NCBI GenBank assembly: GCA_019358975.1
Contig: JAHHIL010000013.1
Span: forward strand, 46,637-110,636
Length of the DNA stretch: 64,000 nt
Direction: 5' to 3'
From: Trichocoleus desertorum ATA4-8-CV12
GTDB lineage: Bacteria > Cyanobacteriota > Cyanobacteriia > FACHB-46
Position 1 is the first letter of the stretch. Every line of letters begins with the position of its first letter. Below are positions 54,721 through 62,921 of this stretch, piece after piece. A model generated the notes under the pieces. It saw only the letters and a list, made by a program, of their open reading frames with translations, had not been told where the DNA came from and searched no databases. Position numbers and translations under genes: made by a program.

Positions 54721-56418
54721 ATGGGCCTTAACACGCTACATCACAATGCTGGTATTTCTTACCTTCATCCTTACTGTTATCTTCTAGGACTCACTGCCCT
54801 AATCTCTGTAGGGGTTGCCTATGCAGCTTGGCGGCGACGAGCCGCAGCTCCGGCTAGCAAGCCCTTTATCTTAATGATGCTGGCGATCGCAGGGTATGCC
54901 GCTGTTGCAGCATTAGAGGCAACCGCAACGACGTTATCCAGCAAAATATTGTGGTCGAAGCTGGAGTATGTCGGCTCTGGCAGCGTGATTACACTGTTTC
55001 TGATTTTCGCAACCCACTTCACCCAACAAAAACAGTGGCTGACCCCCAAAAATCTAGCATCGCTCTGGGCTTTGCCAATTTTGAATGTCATTCTCGTCAT
55101 GACAAACAGTTGGCATCATTGGGTTTGGACTGGATTTTTATGGAGTTCTGACAGAAACAACCTACTCATTTACGAGCATGGCCCCGGATTCTTTTGGATC
55201 ATAGCTTGTGTTTATGCTTATACCTTGGCTGGAGCAATTTTCTTACTGAAAGCAGCGCTCCGTCCCTCCCTGCTTTATCGGCGGCAGTCCATGTTGGCAC
55301 TAGCGGGAGCCTTGATTCCCTTCGTCGGGGTTAGCCTATACGTGTTCGATCTCACCCCTCCCGGTTTGAACATTACACCGATGAGCTTTATGTTCACTGG
55401 ATTAATTTGTTGTGCGAGTCTCTTTCGCTTTCAGATGTTTGATCTAGTACCAGTAGCCCGCGATACGTTGGTTGAGAGCATGAGTGATGGAGTGCTGGTT
55501 TTAGATCGGCAAAATCGCATTGTGGATATTAACCCAGCAGCACGAGAGCTGCTAGGCGCAACCGTTGCCTGTATTGGACAGCCCGTAGCGAAAAGCTTAT
55601 TGCAATGGCAAGATATAGCTCGGCGTTGCTACGATAGCGGCGACCATAGGCTAACAATTGCTAGAGAGGGCAAGCCGCTGCGCTGTATAGAGCTACGCAC
55701 AACCCCACTCCGCGATCGCGCCCAGCACCTTACAGGGTGCTTGATTATCTTAAGAGATGTGACCGAACGCCACCAAGCAGAGCTAGAACTGCAAAAGGCC
55801 AATCACTGTTTACAAGGCCAGTTACTAGAGATTAAGACGTTGCAAACTCAGTTGCGAGAGCGAGCGATACGAGATGTACTCACAGGCTTGTTCAATCGCC
55901 GTTATCTGGAAGAAACGTTTCCTAGAGACTTGGCACGAGCCACCCGTGAAGGTTATCCCATTACAGTTGCTCTCCTAGATATTGATCATTTTAAGCAGAT
56001 TAACGATACGTTTGGGCACCTAGGGGGCGATCGCGTGTTGCAAGCTTTTGGCGAGCTGTTGAGTTACCACAGCCGCTCTAGCGATATTGCCTGTCGTTAT
56101 GGCGGTGAGGAATTTGTGCTAGTGATGCCAAAGATGCCATTAGACTTTGCCTATCGACGGGTGGAGCAAATTCGACTGTCCTGGCAAGAGACCTGGGTGG
56201 AGTTCAATGGCCAACAAATCCAGTCCACTGTGTCCGGGGGCGTTAGTGTATTTCCCCAACATGGCAAAACAACTGCTGGCCTGTTGCAGTTAGCCGATCA
56301 AGCGTTGTATGCAGCCAAAGCCGCAGGGAGAAATTGCATCAAGCATGAGTCGCACCAGCCCGTAGATCAGATCTCAATTCATCGCAGCTGCAACAATAAC
56401 TGTAGGAACACTAGCTGA
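54721..56418 (+). CDS. Membrane diguanylate cyclase (7TM sensor-PAS-GGDEF)
   Basis: 565 residues from ATG at 54721; a GTG at 54712 is also possible and neither has a good Shine-Dalgarno. About seven membrane helices (residues 15-240) form a histidine-kinase-N type sensor (YLHPYCYLLGLTALISV; WIIACVYAYTLAGAIFLL), followed by a PAS domain (MSDGVLVLDRQNRIVDINPAA) and a GGDEF domain. The active site is GGEEF (461-465) with the product-inhibition site RSSD (452-455) five residues upstream, so it should make c-di-GMP and be feedback-inhibited. It stands between an intact NERD gene and a relic of one. Confidence 0.9.
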   Translation: MGLNTLHHNAGISYLHPYCYLLGLTALISVGVAYAAWRRRAAAPASKPFILMMLAIAGYAAVAALEATATTLSSKILWSKLEYVGSGSVITLFLIFATHFTQQKQWLTPKNLASLWALPILNVILVMTNSWHHWVWTGFLWSSDRNNLLIYEHGPGFFWIIACVYAYTLAGAIFLLKAALRPSLLYRRQSMLALAGALIPFVGVSLYVFDLTPPGLNITPMSFMFTGLICCASLFRFQMFDLVPVARDTLVESMSDGVLVLDRQNRIVDINPAARELLGATVACIGQPVAKSLLQWQDIARRCYDSGDHRLTIAREGKPLRCIELRTTPLRDRAQHLTGCLIILRDVTERHQAELELQKANHCLQGQLLEIKTLQTQLRERAIRDVLTGLFNRRYLEETFPRDLARATREGYPITVALLDIDHFKQINDTFGHLGGDRVLQAFGELLSYHSRSSDIACRYGGEEFVLVMPKMPLDFAYRRVEQIRLSWQETWVEFNGQQIQSTVSGGVSVFPQHGKTTAGLLQLADQALYAAKAAGRNCIKHESHQPVDQISIHRSCNNNCRNTS

Positions 56419-56424
56419 CTCAGG

Positions 56425-56621
56425 GGGCGATCGCGATATCCCTTTGAAATTTCTTGCACCCAGCAGCAACCTGCGGCTATGAAACAGCTCAAGCCTTAGC
56501 TTTTGTGACCCTGATGGTGGCTTCCTCTCAAGCCAAAGTTGAAGTGAAGCAGAAGCCAGTTGCAAAAGTTCATGGAGAAAGTAAACAGACTTTAGGGAAC
56601 TGTTTGCGATCGCTGGGCTAA
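56425..56621 (+). pseudogene. Degenerate second copy of the NERD-gene 3' end
   Basis: Similarity to 54316-54520 begins at GGGCGATCGC. One frame reads RSRYPFEISCTQQQPAAMKQLK (matching RSQYPFEKDFLQQATRQAVAMKKLK of the intact gene), then a shift gives ALAFVTLMVASSQAKVEVKQKP, VAKVHGESK and CLRSLG before TAA at 56619. Only about 65 residues remain, with a frameshift and substitutions, so it is a dead fragment. The intact copy lies on the other side of the diguanylate cyclase. Confidence 0.85.
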
Positions 56622-56658
56622 CTTTCCGACAAGAGCGCTCGAAACGGTCATGTGAAAA

Positions 56659-57180
56659 TCAAGGTTTTGTAGCGTTGCTCACCCCCAACTCATCAACTAA
56701 CTCACTCGGTTCTCCTGGATAAAAGCGATCGCTCAAAATTTTGTCCAACTCGTAAGGACATACTGCGGGAAAAGTACGACTGGGTAAATCGGTTTCACTC
56801 ACAGCCAATTCCACACCTTTTAGATAAGCTTTCTGCAATACTTCTTCTACATAAAGCTTGAGGCTAGGGTTATCTTCCAGCAAATCTGAAGTGTCAAGAC
56901 GTTGAATCCGAATGGTGGCTAGCCAGCTGCGACTACGACGTTCGGGTTGGTATTGCCATTTCAGCAAATGTCCAATCAGCAAACTCAAGCGGTTGCGGAG
57001 TTCTTGGCGTTGCTGCTTGCCCAAAGATTCCATTTCCTCAATCAAATTTGGCAGGTCAAGCTGGCTCCATTGCTGCTGGCGGAGTAAAGCAGCTTGTTTC
57101 TGCGTCCAGGCATAGAAGTCGCTTTCATAAAGACTTGGTTCAGAAATAACAGCCTTGGGGTTTGTTTCTGGCACGTGCAT
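56659..57180 (-). CDS. DUF29-family protein, third copy
   Basis: 173 residues. It matches the two tandem genes at 36999 (SLYESDFYAWTQKQAALLRQ, LPNLIEEMESLGKQQRQELRNRL, LIGHLLKWQYQPERRS, TFPAVCPYELDKIL) with a short extra C-terminus. Function unknown. It lies just beyond the NERD relic on the opposite strand. Confidence 0.85.
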   Translation of the reverse strand: MHVPETNPKAVISEPSLYESDFYAWTQKQAALLRQQQWSQLDLPNLIEEMESLGKQQRQELRNRLSLLIGHLLKWQYQPERRSRSWLATIRIQRLDTSDLLEDNPSLKLYVEEVLQKAYLKGVELAVSETDLPSRTFPAVCPYELDKILSDRFYPGEPSELVDELGVSNATKP

Positions 57181-57486
57181 TGCGATCGCCCAACCTCAAT
57201 GACCTCTATTGTAGAGCTGCCGCTTCTAGAGCTGGTTGCAGAGCTATTGGTACAACGAAGGGCGATCGCTGTGGCTAGTAAGCAACCCCTACCATTGATA
57301 GATGTGTTCGTCAGTCTTTAGCAGCCGATCAGCGATCGCGACTTATGACTTCTGTTAGAGGAAGAATCTTGTTTTACTAGTTAGTCTTAATTTTGTCGAG
57401 AGAATTAATTGCCTGAGACAACGCGAAACAAGTGCAATGGTCTCTCGAAATTATGAAAAGCCTTGAAAATGGATTAGTGGAGTACT
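57181..57486. other. Gap between the third DUF29 gene and the small exported protein
   Basis: 306 bp. A plus-strand frame of about 40 codons (MTSIVELPLLELVAELL and on) may be a gene scrap but has no Shine-Dalgarno or family match. Two HIP1 sites occur. Nothing else is seen. Confidence 0.35.
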
Positions 57487-57888
57487 TTGATGAAAAATTT
57501 GATTTCTGGAGCGATCGCTCAAGTTAGTTCTTTGTTTAATCAACTACAAGTCAAGCGTTTTTTGGCTGTTGCGCTCGTTGGTTTTATTTTGTTGACCACC
57601 AACGCTCAGCCTAACAGCGGTAGCAGCAAAGCGATTAGTGACCGAATCAACACCGTCGCTCACCAGAACGATTCCGACCGACCCAAAACCACAGGTGAGT
57701 GGAATCGCGAAGCCCGTGAGATCAATTCTTCCGATGGCGAGGGTCGGATTGAAAGAATTGCCAAGGAGTCCACAGAAGCAGTCAAGGACTTTGGTGGCCT
57801 CTATCCCGATACCGCTGACAGAAGCGCTAGCGACCTAGACAAGAATGAGCTGCGCCGTCAAGGTTACTCTGACAGAGTGCAACGCTAA
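57487..57888 (+). CDS. Small membrane-anchored or exported protein, unknown function
   Basis: 133 residues (start at 57487 or 57490). An N-terminal hydrophobic helix (FLAVALVGFILLTT, about 25-38) is followed by a hydrophilic tail with IERIAKESTEAVKDFGGLYPDTADRS, which resembles the C-termini of small cyanobacterial stress-associated proteins. I cannot assign a function. A dispersed hairpin repeat follows. Confidence 0.65.
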   Translation: MMKNLISGAIAQVSSLFNQLQVKRFLAVALVGFILLTTNAQPNSGSSKAISDRINTVAHQNDSDRPKTTGEWNREAREINSSDGEGRIERIAKESTEAVKDFGGLYPDTADRSASDLDKNELRRQGYSDRVQR

Positions 57889-57981
57889 GTGTGAGAGTCA
57901 GATAGTTTTTCACTTATCTGGACTAAAGCAGACCTCTCCCCAAACCCCTCTCCTACGCGGCGAGGGGCTTTGAATCTGGCT

Positions 57982-58004
57982 CCCCTTCCCTAGTAGGGAA
58001 GGGG
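57982..58004 (+). repeat. Perfect 9-bp hairpin repeat
   Basis: CCCCTTCCC pairs with GGGAAGGGG around TAGTA. With CCCCTCTCC...GGCGAGGGG nearby (57945-57967) it forms the C/T-rich repeat motif often scattered in cyanobacterial genomes. It may act as a weak terminator for the neighbouring genes. Confidence 0.6.
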
Positions 58005-58020
58005 CTGGGGGTTAGGTTCT

Positions 58021-59412
58021 TTAAGATGCGATCGCAGAATGACGATTGAGAGATTCTTGTTGCATCGCCAGTTTACGGCTCTCGAAGAGTTGGATGACAC
58101 CCTTCGTCACCGTCTCTACCACGGTGGGATCGCAGTAGGAAAGAAACTCTTCGGCAGAAATTTCATCTTGGAAGAAAGCTTTCGCATGTTTCAACAACTG
58201 CCGCAAAGCTGCGAAACCGATCGACTTCACCACAAAAGTTGCAGTGGGCGAGTTTTTTACATCGTAGAAAGAATCAATGCTACGGCCTTTTTCTAAGAGT
58301 TCTAAGGCATCATGTTCGATTGGGGTGGCTGGTGGAATGTAGCTAGAAATTTTTGGTAAGAAATGTTCTAATTGCACCGTTGAAAAGCCCGAAGATGGCA
58401 ATTCGCCCATCATGGTAGAGATCGGAACATCGCGGCCAATTCGAAACGCCAACGCTTCAATAATGGCGATCGAAACCAATTTTGCCCCCAGATATAATCG
58501 GGCCACTTCTAAGTTTTTGGCGGTGTTGTTGATCAGCCGTTGATAGGTTTCATCATTGGGTTCACTGTGGAACTGCCGAAACACAACTTCTGGTTTGAGG
58601 AAGTTCATGAAGCCTTCCATCTTTTGAATCGACAAGCGGTAGCCTTGCACCTTGTAGGCGTTGGTGTTTTTCAGGTCGTGGTTGGTTTCGGGGATGAGGT
58701 TCCAGGTGTTGTCGAGGAAATGGGCGGAGCTAGGAAAGGCAAAATTCTCTACATCTCGGTTGGCAAGGCGTACGGCCCGTTTCGTAATTTCTAGAGTTTC
58801 CGCTTCTGTCCAGCCTAAATCGAACTGCTGACTGATGCTTAAGAGTCTTCGGTATAGAGATTCGTCGCTACTGATACCTTCAGCCGATTTGGGTCGAAAG
58901 GGAACGGTGGCTTCGATACAAGCGGCAATCTGAGCTAGCTGGCTGTAGGAAAGGAGGGGTTCTAAACTTTTGGCGGCGATCACGGCGCTGAGAAATTCGT
59001 TTTGGCCTGCCATTGGGGAAAGTCGTTGACTGGGAGCAAAACCAAAAACCGTTAAGACCAAGGTGAAGCTGCGATCGCTGGGTAAGTCTTCTGCATCCAG
59101 AATGGCGAGGTGGCCTGGGGTTTCTTTAATGAAGGGAGCAATGAAGCGACTGATGTTGACGCTGATGCCTTGGTCTACTTGCACATAAACCAAATCGTGA
59201 AAGAGGGCGGCCAAAACTTCGGTCGCGTCGCCAGAATCCCCGACTTCGAAAATATGCTCTGGGGTGTGGAAGTAGCGCCAGGGGCCTGTCATGGCTTGAA
59301 TGATCAGTTCCGCGATCTTATTGAGCTTGGCCGTGTCTACCTTGCCTTGGAGTTGTTCTATAGCCCAAGTCAAACTTTCTAAACACCGCTCTTGATCGCG
59401 ATCTACATCCAT
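58021..59412 (-). CDS. HD-domain-like protein of unknown function
   Basis: 463 residues from ATG at 59412, chosen because GGGAGGG stands 5 bases upstream; 13 residues earlier there is another ATG without a site. The N-terminal third has metal-ligand-like histidines, RYFHTPEHIFEV and AALFHDLVYVQVD, consistent with an HD phosphohydrolase fold. The rest is helical and unrecognised (LEITKRAVRLANRDVENFAF). Relatives are cyanobacterial and uncharacterised. Substrate unknown. Confidence 0.7.
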   Translation of the reverse strand: MDVDRDQERCLESLTWAIEQLQGKVDTAKLNKIAELIIQAMTGPWRYFHTPEHIFEVGDSGDATEVLAALFHDLVYVQVDQGISVNISRFIAPFIKETPGHLAILDAEDLPSDRSFTLVLTVFGFAPSQRLSPMAGQNEFLSAVIAAKSLEPLLSYSQLAQIAACIEATVPFRPKSAEGISSDESLYRRLLSISQQFDLGWTEAETLEITKRAVRLANRDVENFAFPSSAHFLDNTWNLIPETNHDLKNTNAYKVQGYRLSIQKMEGFMNFLKPEVVFRQFHSEPNDETYQRLINNTAKNLEVARLYLGAKLVSIAIIEALAFRIGRDVPISTMMGELPSSGFSTVQLEHFLPKISSYIPPATPIEHDALELLEKGRSIDSFYDVKNSPTATFVVKSIGFAALRQLLKHAKAFFQDEISAEEFLSYCDPTVVETVTKGVIQLFESRKLAMQQESLNRHSAIAS

Positions 59413-59640
59413 GTGACCCTCCCTACTTCCCCTGATTCCACCAGTGAACACGTACGACTACTTATAGTTTGTATACCAGTCTTGAGAGAACCGAAAAGTT
59501 TGCCTCAATACTGGATTCTCGTTGATTGTACCCAGTTCGGAGATTGGTAGTTGTGAGGGCGATCGCTTTAAGCAGTAATTTTCGCGAACTCGCTACAGAT
59601 CGTAATAATTGACTCGGAGAAGTGAGCGATCGCGAGGGGC

Positions 59641-59670
59641 GCAGTCGTTCGGAGCGCAGTCGTTCGGAGC
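59641..59670 (+). repeat. Perfect 15-bp tandem duplication
   Basis: GCAGTCGTTCGGAGC occurs twice without spacing, upstream of the DUF1810 gene. Probably slippage. Confidence 0.75.
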
Positions 59671-59745
59671 ACAATAAGAAAGTAGAACGCTCAAACGCTG
59701 AACGAATAAAGCCCGATCCTGATTGCATCCCGTAGGAGAAAATTG

Positions 59746-60210
59746 ATGACAGACCTGAAATTCGGTGGCGTGGGTGAGCCGCATGACCTGAACCGCTTTG
59801 TGAAAGCGCAGGAGCACGATTACGAACGGGCACTCTCCGAGGTCAAGCAGGGTCGGAAGCGATCGCATTGGATGTGGTATATCTTCCCGCAGTTCGACGG
59901 GCTAGGGTTCAGCGCGACCTCTAAGCGATACGCGATCAAGAGCGTTGCAGAAACTAAGGCATACCTAAATCATCCGATTTTGGGGCCACGGCTAATAGAG
60001 TCCGCTGAAGCGGCTTTGAGTGTAGAGGGGCGATCGGCGCATGAAATTTTCGGTTCCCCTGATGACATGAAGCTGCAATCCTGCGCGACGTTATTTGCTT
60101 ATGTGTCACCTGAAGGATCAGTTTTTCAGCAACTACTCAACAAGTTTTTTAATGGCGATCGCGATCAGAAAACGCTTGAGCTGCTAACAAATTCCTTACA
60201 AGTTGATTAA
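59746..60210 (+). CDS. DUF1810-family protein
   Basis: 154 residues. The family pattern is DLNRFVKAQEHDYERALSEV, KRSHWMWYIFPQFDGLG and GPRLIESAEAAL, followed by DDMKLQSCATLFAYV. DUF1810 proteins are small, soluble and of unknown function. The ATG at 59746 follows GGAG by 8 bases; TTG one codon earlier is less likely. Confidence 0.87.
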   Translation: MTDLKFGGVGEPHDLNRFVKAQEHDYERALSEVKQGRKRSHWMWYIFPQFDGLGFSATSKRYAIKSVAETKAYLNHPILGPRLIESAEAALSVEGRSAHEIFGSPDDMKLQSCATLFAYVSPEGSVFQQLLNKFFNGDRDQKTLELLTNSLQVD

Positions 60211-60288
60211 AGAGAATCTGATGCTCATTTAATAGTGAAAGCGATCGCTACAATGTAAGGCAATCGGGCTGTAGAAGGATGGCTGCTG

Positions 60289-60855
60289 ATGGTACAAACA
60301 CCGCCCAAACCCATCACGCTAGACGAGTTTCTGAAACTGCCAGAAACCGAGCCAGCGAGTGAATTTATTGAGGGAAAAGTCTTTCAGAAGCCCATGCCGC
60401 AGGGACAGCATAGCCGCATTCAACAAAAGCTCACCGCTACGATTAACGCTGTTGTTGAAGACGCTCAAATTGCTCTGGCTTTACCTGAATTACGCTGTAC
60501 ATTCTCAGGCCGCTCCATCGTTCCTGACATCGCCGTATTCGCCTGGGAACGCATCCCAACCAATGAAGACGGCGCGATCGCGAACACATTTGCTGCACAT
60601 CCTGATTGGACCATTGAAATTCTCAGCCCCGACCAATCTGCAACTCGCGTTATCACCAACATCCTGCATTGCCTCAATCACGGAACCCAGATCGGATGGC
60701 TGATTGACCCTGCCGAACAACTGGTACTCGTCTACACCCCGCAACAGCAGCCACAAGTTTTTGATGCCGAGAGCAATCACCTTCCAGTACCCGCATTTGC
60801 AGCAGAGTTGCAATTAACAGTGGGCCAAGTGATGGGATGGCTCAAAGTCAAATAA
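60289..60855 (+). CDS. Uma2-family (DUF820) putative endonuclease
   Basis: 188 residues. It shows ITLDEFLKLPETEPASEFIEG, RSIVPDIAVFAWERIP and WTIEILSPDQSATRV, the Asp, Glu and following residues of the restriction-like core, then GTQIGWLIDP. This is the third Uma2 gene in the window; it is not a recent copy of the other two. Confidence 0.86.
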   Translation: MVQTPPKPITLDEFLKLPETEPASEFIEGKVFQKPMPQGQHSRIQQKLTATINAVVEDAQIALALPELRCTFSGRSIVPDIAVFAWERIPTNEDGAIANTFAAHPDWTIEILSPDQSATRVITNILHCLNHGTQIGWLIDPAEQLVLVYTPQQQPQVFDAESNHLPVPAFAAELQLTVGQVMGWLKVK

Positions 60856-60871
60856 GTTCAGCGCAACTAAC

Positions 60872-60903
60872 AAAAACCCCCACCTCCGAGGAGATGAGGG
60901 TTG
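60872..60903 (-). terminator. Terminator retained from a lost groEL gene
   Basis: On the minus strand AACCCTCATCTCC and GGAGGTGGGGGTT form a hairpin followed by five T. It stands 20 bp past the stop of the groEL relic and no intact gene uses it. Confidence 0.7.
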
Positions 60904-60924
60904 AGATTAATTAATGACTAGCGA

Positions 60925-61012
60925 TTAGTAGTCGAAGTCACCGCCCATACCTGCGCCTGCGGGTGCGGTAGCTTGCTTGGGTTCAGGCTTGTCAACCACA
61001 ATGCACTCAACC
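60925..61012 (-). pseudogene. Relic of the 3' end of groEL
   Basis: On the minus strand the frame reads VECIVVDKPEPKQATAPAG then AGMGGDFDY and TAA, the typical C-terminus of a cyanobacterial GroEL. Upstream codons (RKSSTS) no longer match. Only about 25 residues survive; the rest is replaced by the 3' end of the DUF4926 gene. The protein cannot be made; the full groEL must be elsewhere. Confidence 0.8.
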
Positions 61013-61040
61013 GACGTTGAACTCTTTCTCCTTCACCCGC

Positions 61041-61256
61041 TCAACCATCACCACGCAAAGCTTCTACAGCAGAGATAGGAACCGCAATTACAGCCGAAGA
61101 CTCGCCCACTGCGTTAAAAACTTCCAAGACACATCCCTCTTCGCTGTTAGCAGGATGAGACACGAAATCAACCAACGTGGCAACATCTCCTGCCTTAAGT
61201 TCATATTCTGGTAGGTCACGAGTTACAGCAACCTCCTGATATAGCTCTAGTGTCAT
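61041..61256 (-). CDS. DUF4926-like small protein
   Basis: 71 residues. MTLELYQEVAVTRDLPEYELKAGD (opening, in two parts), then ATLVDFVSH and CVLEVFNAVGES, fit DUF4926, whose members are found next to toxin or nuclease partners. AAGGAG lies 7 bases upstream of ATG. Downstream is the groEL relic, so a partner gene may have been lost. The role as antitoxin or immunity protein is inference. Confidence 0.7.
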   Translation of the reverse strand: MTLELYQEVAVTRDLPEYELKAGDVATLVDFVSHPANSEEGCVLEVFNAVGESSAVIAVPISAVEALRGDG

Positions 61257-61425
61257 ATCAAGGCTCCTTGAAAGCCATGAGGGTCACGAGTTGAAATTAT
61301 TCGTTGCTATTAACTATTGAACACAAGAATTAAGGCATTGCAAGAGCGATCGCCCTATCTCCTCAGACTGCTGCTGCCTTTATCGTCGGGCTCTAACCTA
61401 AAAGAAACTGCCGCTAAGAACGATC

Positions 61426-62049
61426 ATGCCCGAAGAAGCCCAAGTTCAAATTGATGTCTGGAGCGATTACGTTTGCCCGTTTTGCTATCTGGAAGAACCA
61501 GTTCTTGAGCAACTGCGGCAGGAATATGGTGAGAGCGTCCAGGTGGTATGGCGTGCCTTTGAACTACGGCCTGACCCAATTCCCACGCTTGACCCCCAAG
61601 GCGAATATCTCCGCACCACTTGGGAGCGTGCCGTTTATCCAATGGCGAAAGAGCGGGGAGTTACTTTGCACTTACCACCCGTGCAACCTCGTAGCCGCAA
61701 AGCTCTAGAAGCAGCAGAGTTTGCTCGCGATCGCGGCTGTTTTGAGGCGATGCATCATGCCCTGTTTCGCGCTTTCTTTGAAGATGGGTTGGATTTGAAT
61801 CATCTCGATATTTTGCTCGCGATCGCCACTTCTATTGGTTTAGATCGTGAAGCTCTATCCACTGCTTTAGAAACTGGACAGTACACCGAACGAGTCATTA
61901 ACGATCAAGCGCTAGCCCACAAACTCGGCATTTCAGGGGTTCCAGCTTTGTTAATACACCAAGCGAGTGAGCCGCTAGAAGCATCAATCAGGCTGAGTGG
62001 TGCCCAACCCTATGCCGCTGTTCGTACCGTAATTGAGCAAGTTCGCTAA
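61426..62049 (+). CDS. DsbA-family (FrnE-like) thiol oxidoreductase
   Basis: 207 residues. The thioredoxin fold has the active-site CPFC near the start (WSDYVCPFCYLEE) and the cis-proline at GISGVPALLI. An all-helical insertion includes FEAMHHALFRAFFEDG. No signal peptide is present, so it acts in the cytoplasm, as in the FrnE group, rather than as a periplasmic DsbA. Substrate unknown. Confidence 0.9.
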   Translation: MPEEAQVQIDVWSDYVCPFCYLEEPVLEQLRQEYGESVQVVWRAFELRPDPIPTLDPQGEYLRTTWERAVYPMAKERGVTLHLPPVQPRSRKALEAAEFARDRGCFEAMHHALFRAFFEDGLDLNHLDILLAIATSIGLDREALSTALETGQYTERVINDQALAHKLGISGVPALLIHQASEPLEASIRLSGAQPYAAVRTVIEQVR

Positions 62050-62075
62050 CTAGGCGCGATCGCTCTCAATCATGA

Positions 62076-62492
62076 CTACTCTTCCCGTAGCAGTGCCCGA
62101 AAACCTGCTTGTTGAAAATGAATATCCGTTGTCAATGCATCAGTTAAGCCTTGCTCTTGCATCACCACGAATGAAATGCAATCTATGATTCCCCAATCTT
62201 TATCAATTCTTTGTGCATAAAGTTGGAAACCCCGTTGATACAAAGCTTCTGAAACTGGAATAACTTCAACTAGCGGATCAATTTCAAGAGCATTCAACAA
62301 CTGTGTTGCAGCTTGACGATAACGTCGCTTAGCAAGTGCATTACCAATTTCTAGAACAATCGCTCTAGTTGTGACTAAATTCGTCTGATTGGCCTCTAAC
62401 TCTATAGCGACTTAAACAGCTTTTTGATGATGTTGATCGCTGGAAGCTGCGAGTGCGATTGCGTAAGCTGTATCAAGAAAGACTTTATTCAT
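62076..62492 (-). pseudogene. PIN-domain (VapC-like) toxin, nonsense-mutated
   Basis: From ATG at 62492 the frame reads MNKVFLDTAYAIALAASSDQ (PIN first Asp) and stops at TAA, 62412-62414, codon 27. Reading through gives a complete PIN protein: VTTRAIVLEIGNALAKRRYRQ, WGIIDCISFVVMQEQGLTDALTTDIHFQQAGF, 138 codons in all (segments shown separately). Relatives have Gln at the stop, so CAA to TAA is likely. Everything else, including all three acidic residues, is preserved, so inactivation is recent. The start overlaps the antitoxin end by 8 bases. Confidence 0.85.
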
Positions 62493-62718
62493 CTGCCCGA
62501 TGGCCTTCCTCATAAAGATACTGGTCTATTTTTTCTGACCAATCACCGGTGCCTTCTAGATTTAACGTCCGAGCCGTTTGTAAAAATGAAGGGCGCGCAG
62601 GTTGTGGAGTTTCAATGGTTTCAATCGTGATGCGGACACGAGTGTTCGGGACTAGTTGAATGGGTTCATCTGGATATAAAACCTGACCATCGAAGGTTGC
62701 TTGCAATATTTGACTCAT
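62485..62718 (-). CDS. Antitoxin-like protein (AF2212/DUF104-type) of a PIN toxin pair
   Basis: 77 residues from ATG at 62718, with AAGG 6 bases upstream; an earlier start 21 bp upstream is less likely. The beta-strand opening MSQILQATFDGQVLYPDEP and VRITIETIETP is that of short DUF104/AF2212-like antitoxins; the acidic, basic-tipped end would bind the toxin. ATGAATAA overlap couples it to the toxin gene. The toxin is dead, the antitoxin is intact. Confidence 0.75.
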   Translation of the reverse strand: MSQILQATFDGQVLYPDEPIQLVPNTRVRITIETIETPQPARPSFLQTARTLNLEGTGDWSEKIDQYLYEEGHRADE

Positions 62719-62921
62719 AAAGTACCTTCTGGCTCTCAATTAAAAGTTATGAATACTGATGTTGACGGAAGACCGATTGCTCATTACAGCTTAGACAGTC
62801 AAAGACATGATTGGCTAGAGTGAGCTAGAAGGCGGATTACTGAAGTCATTGATTTGGTTGTAATAGCGGCGATCGCTAGGATAATAATGAATCTGCGTTA
62901 ATAAATCTGGCTCGCTGAATT

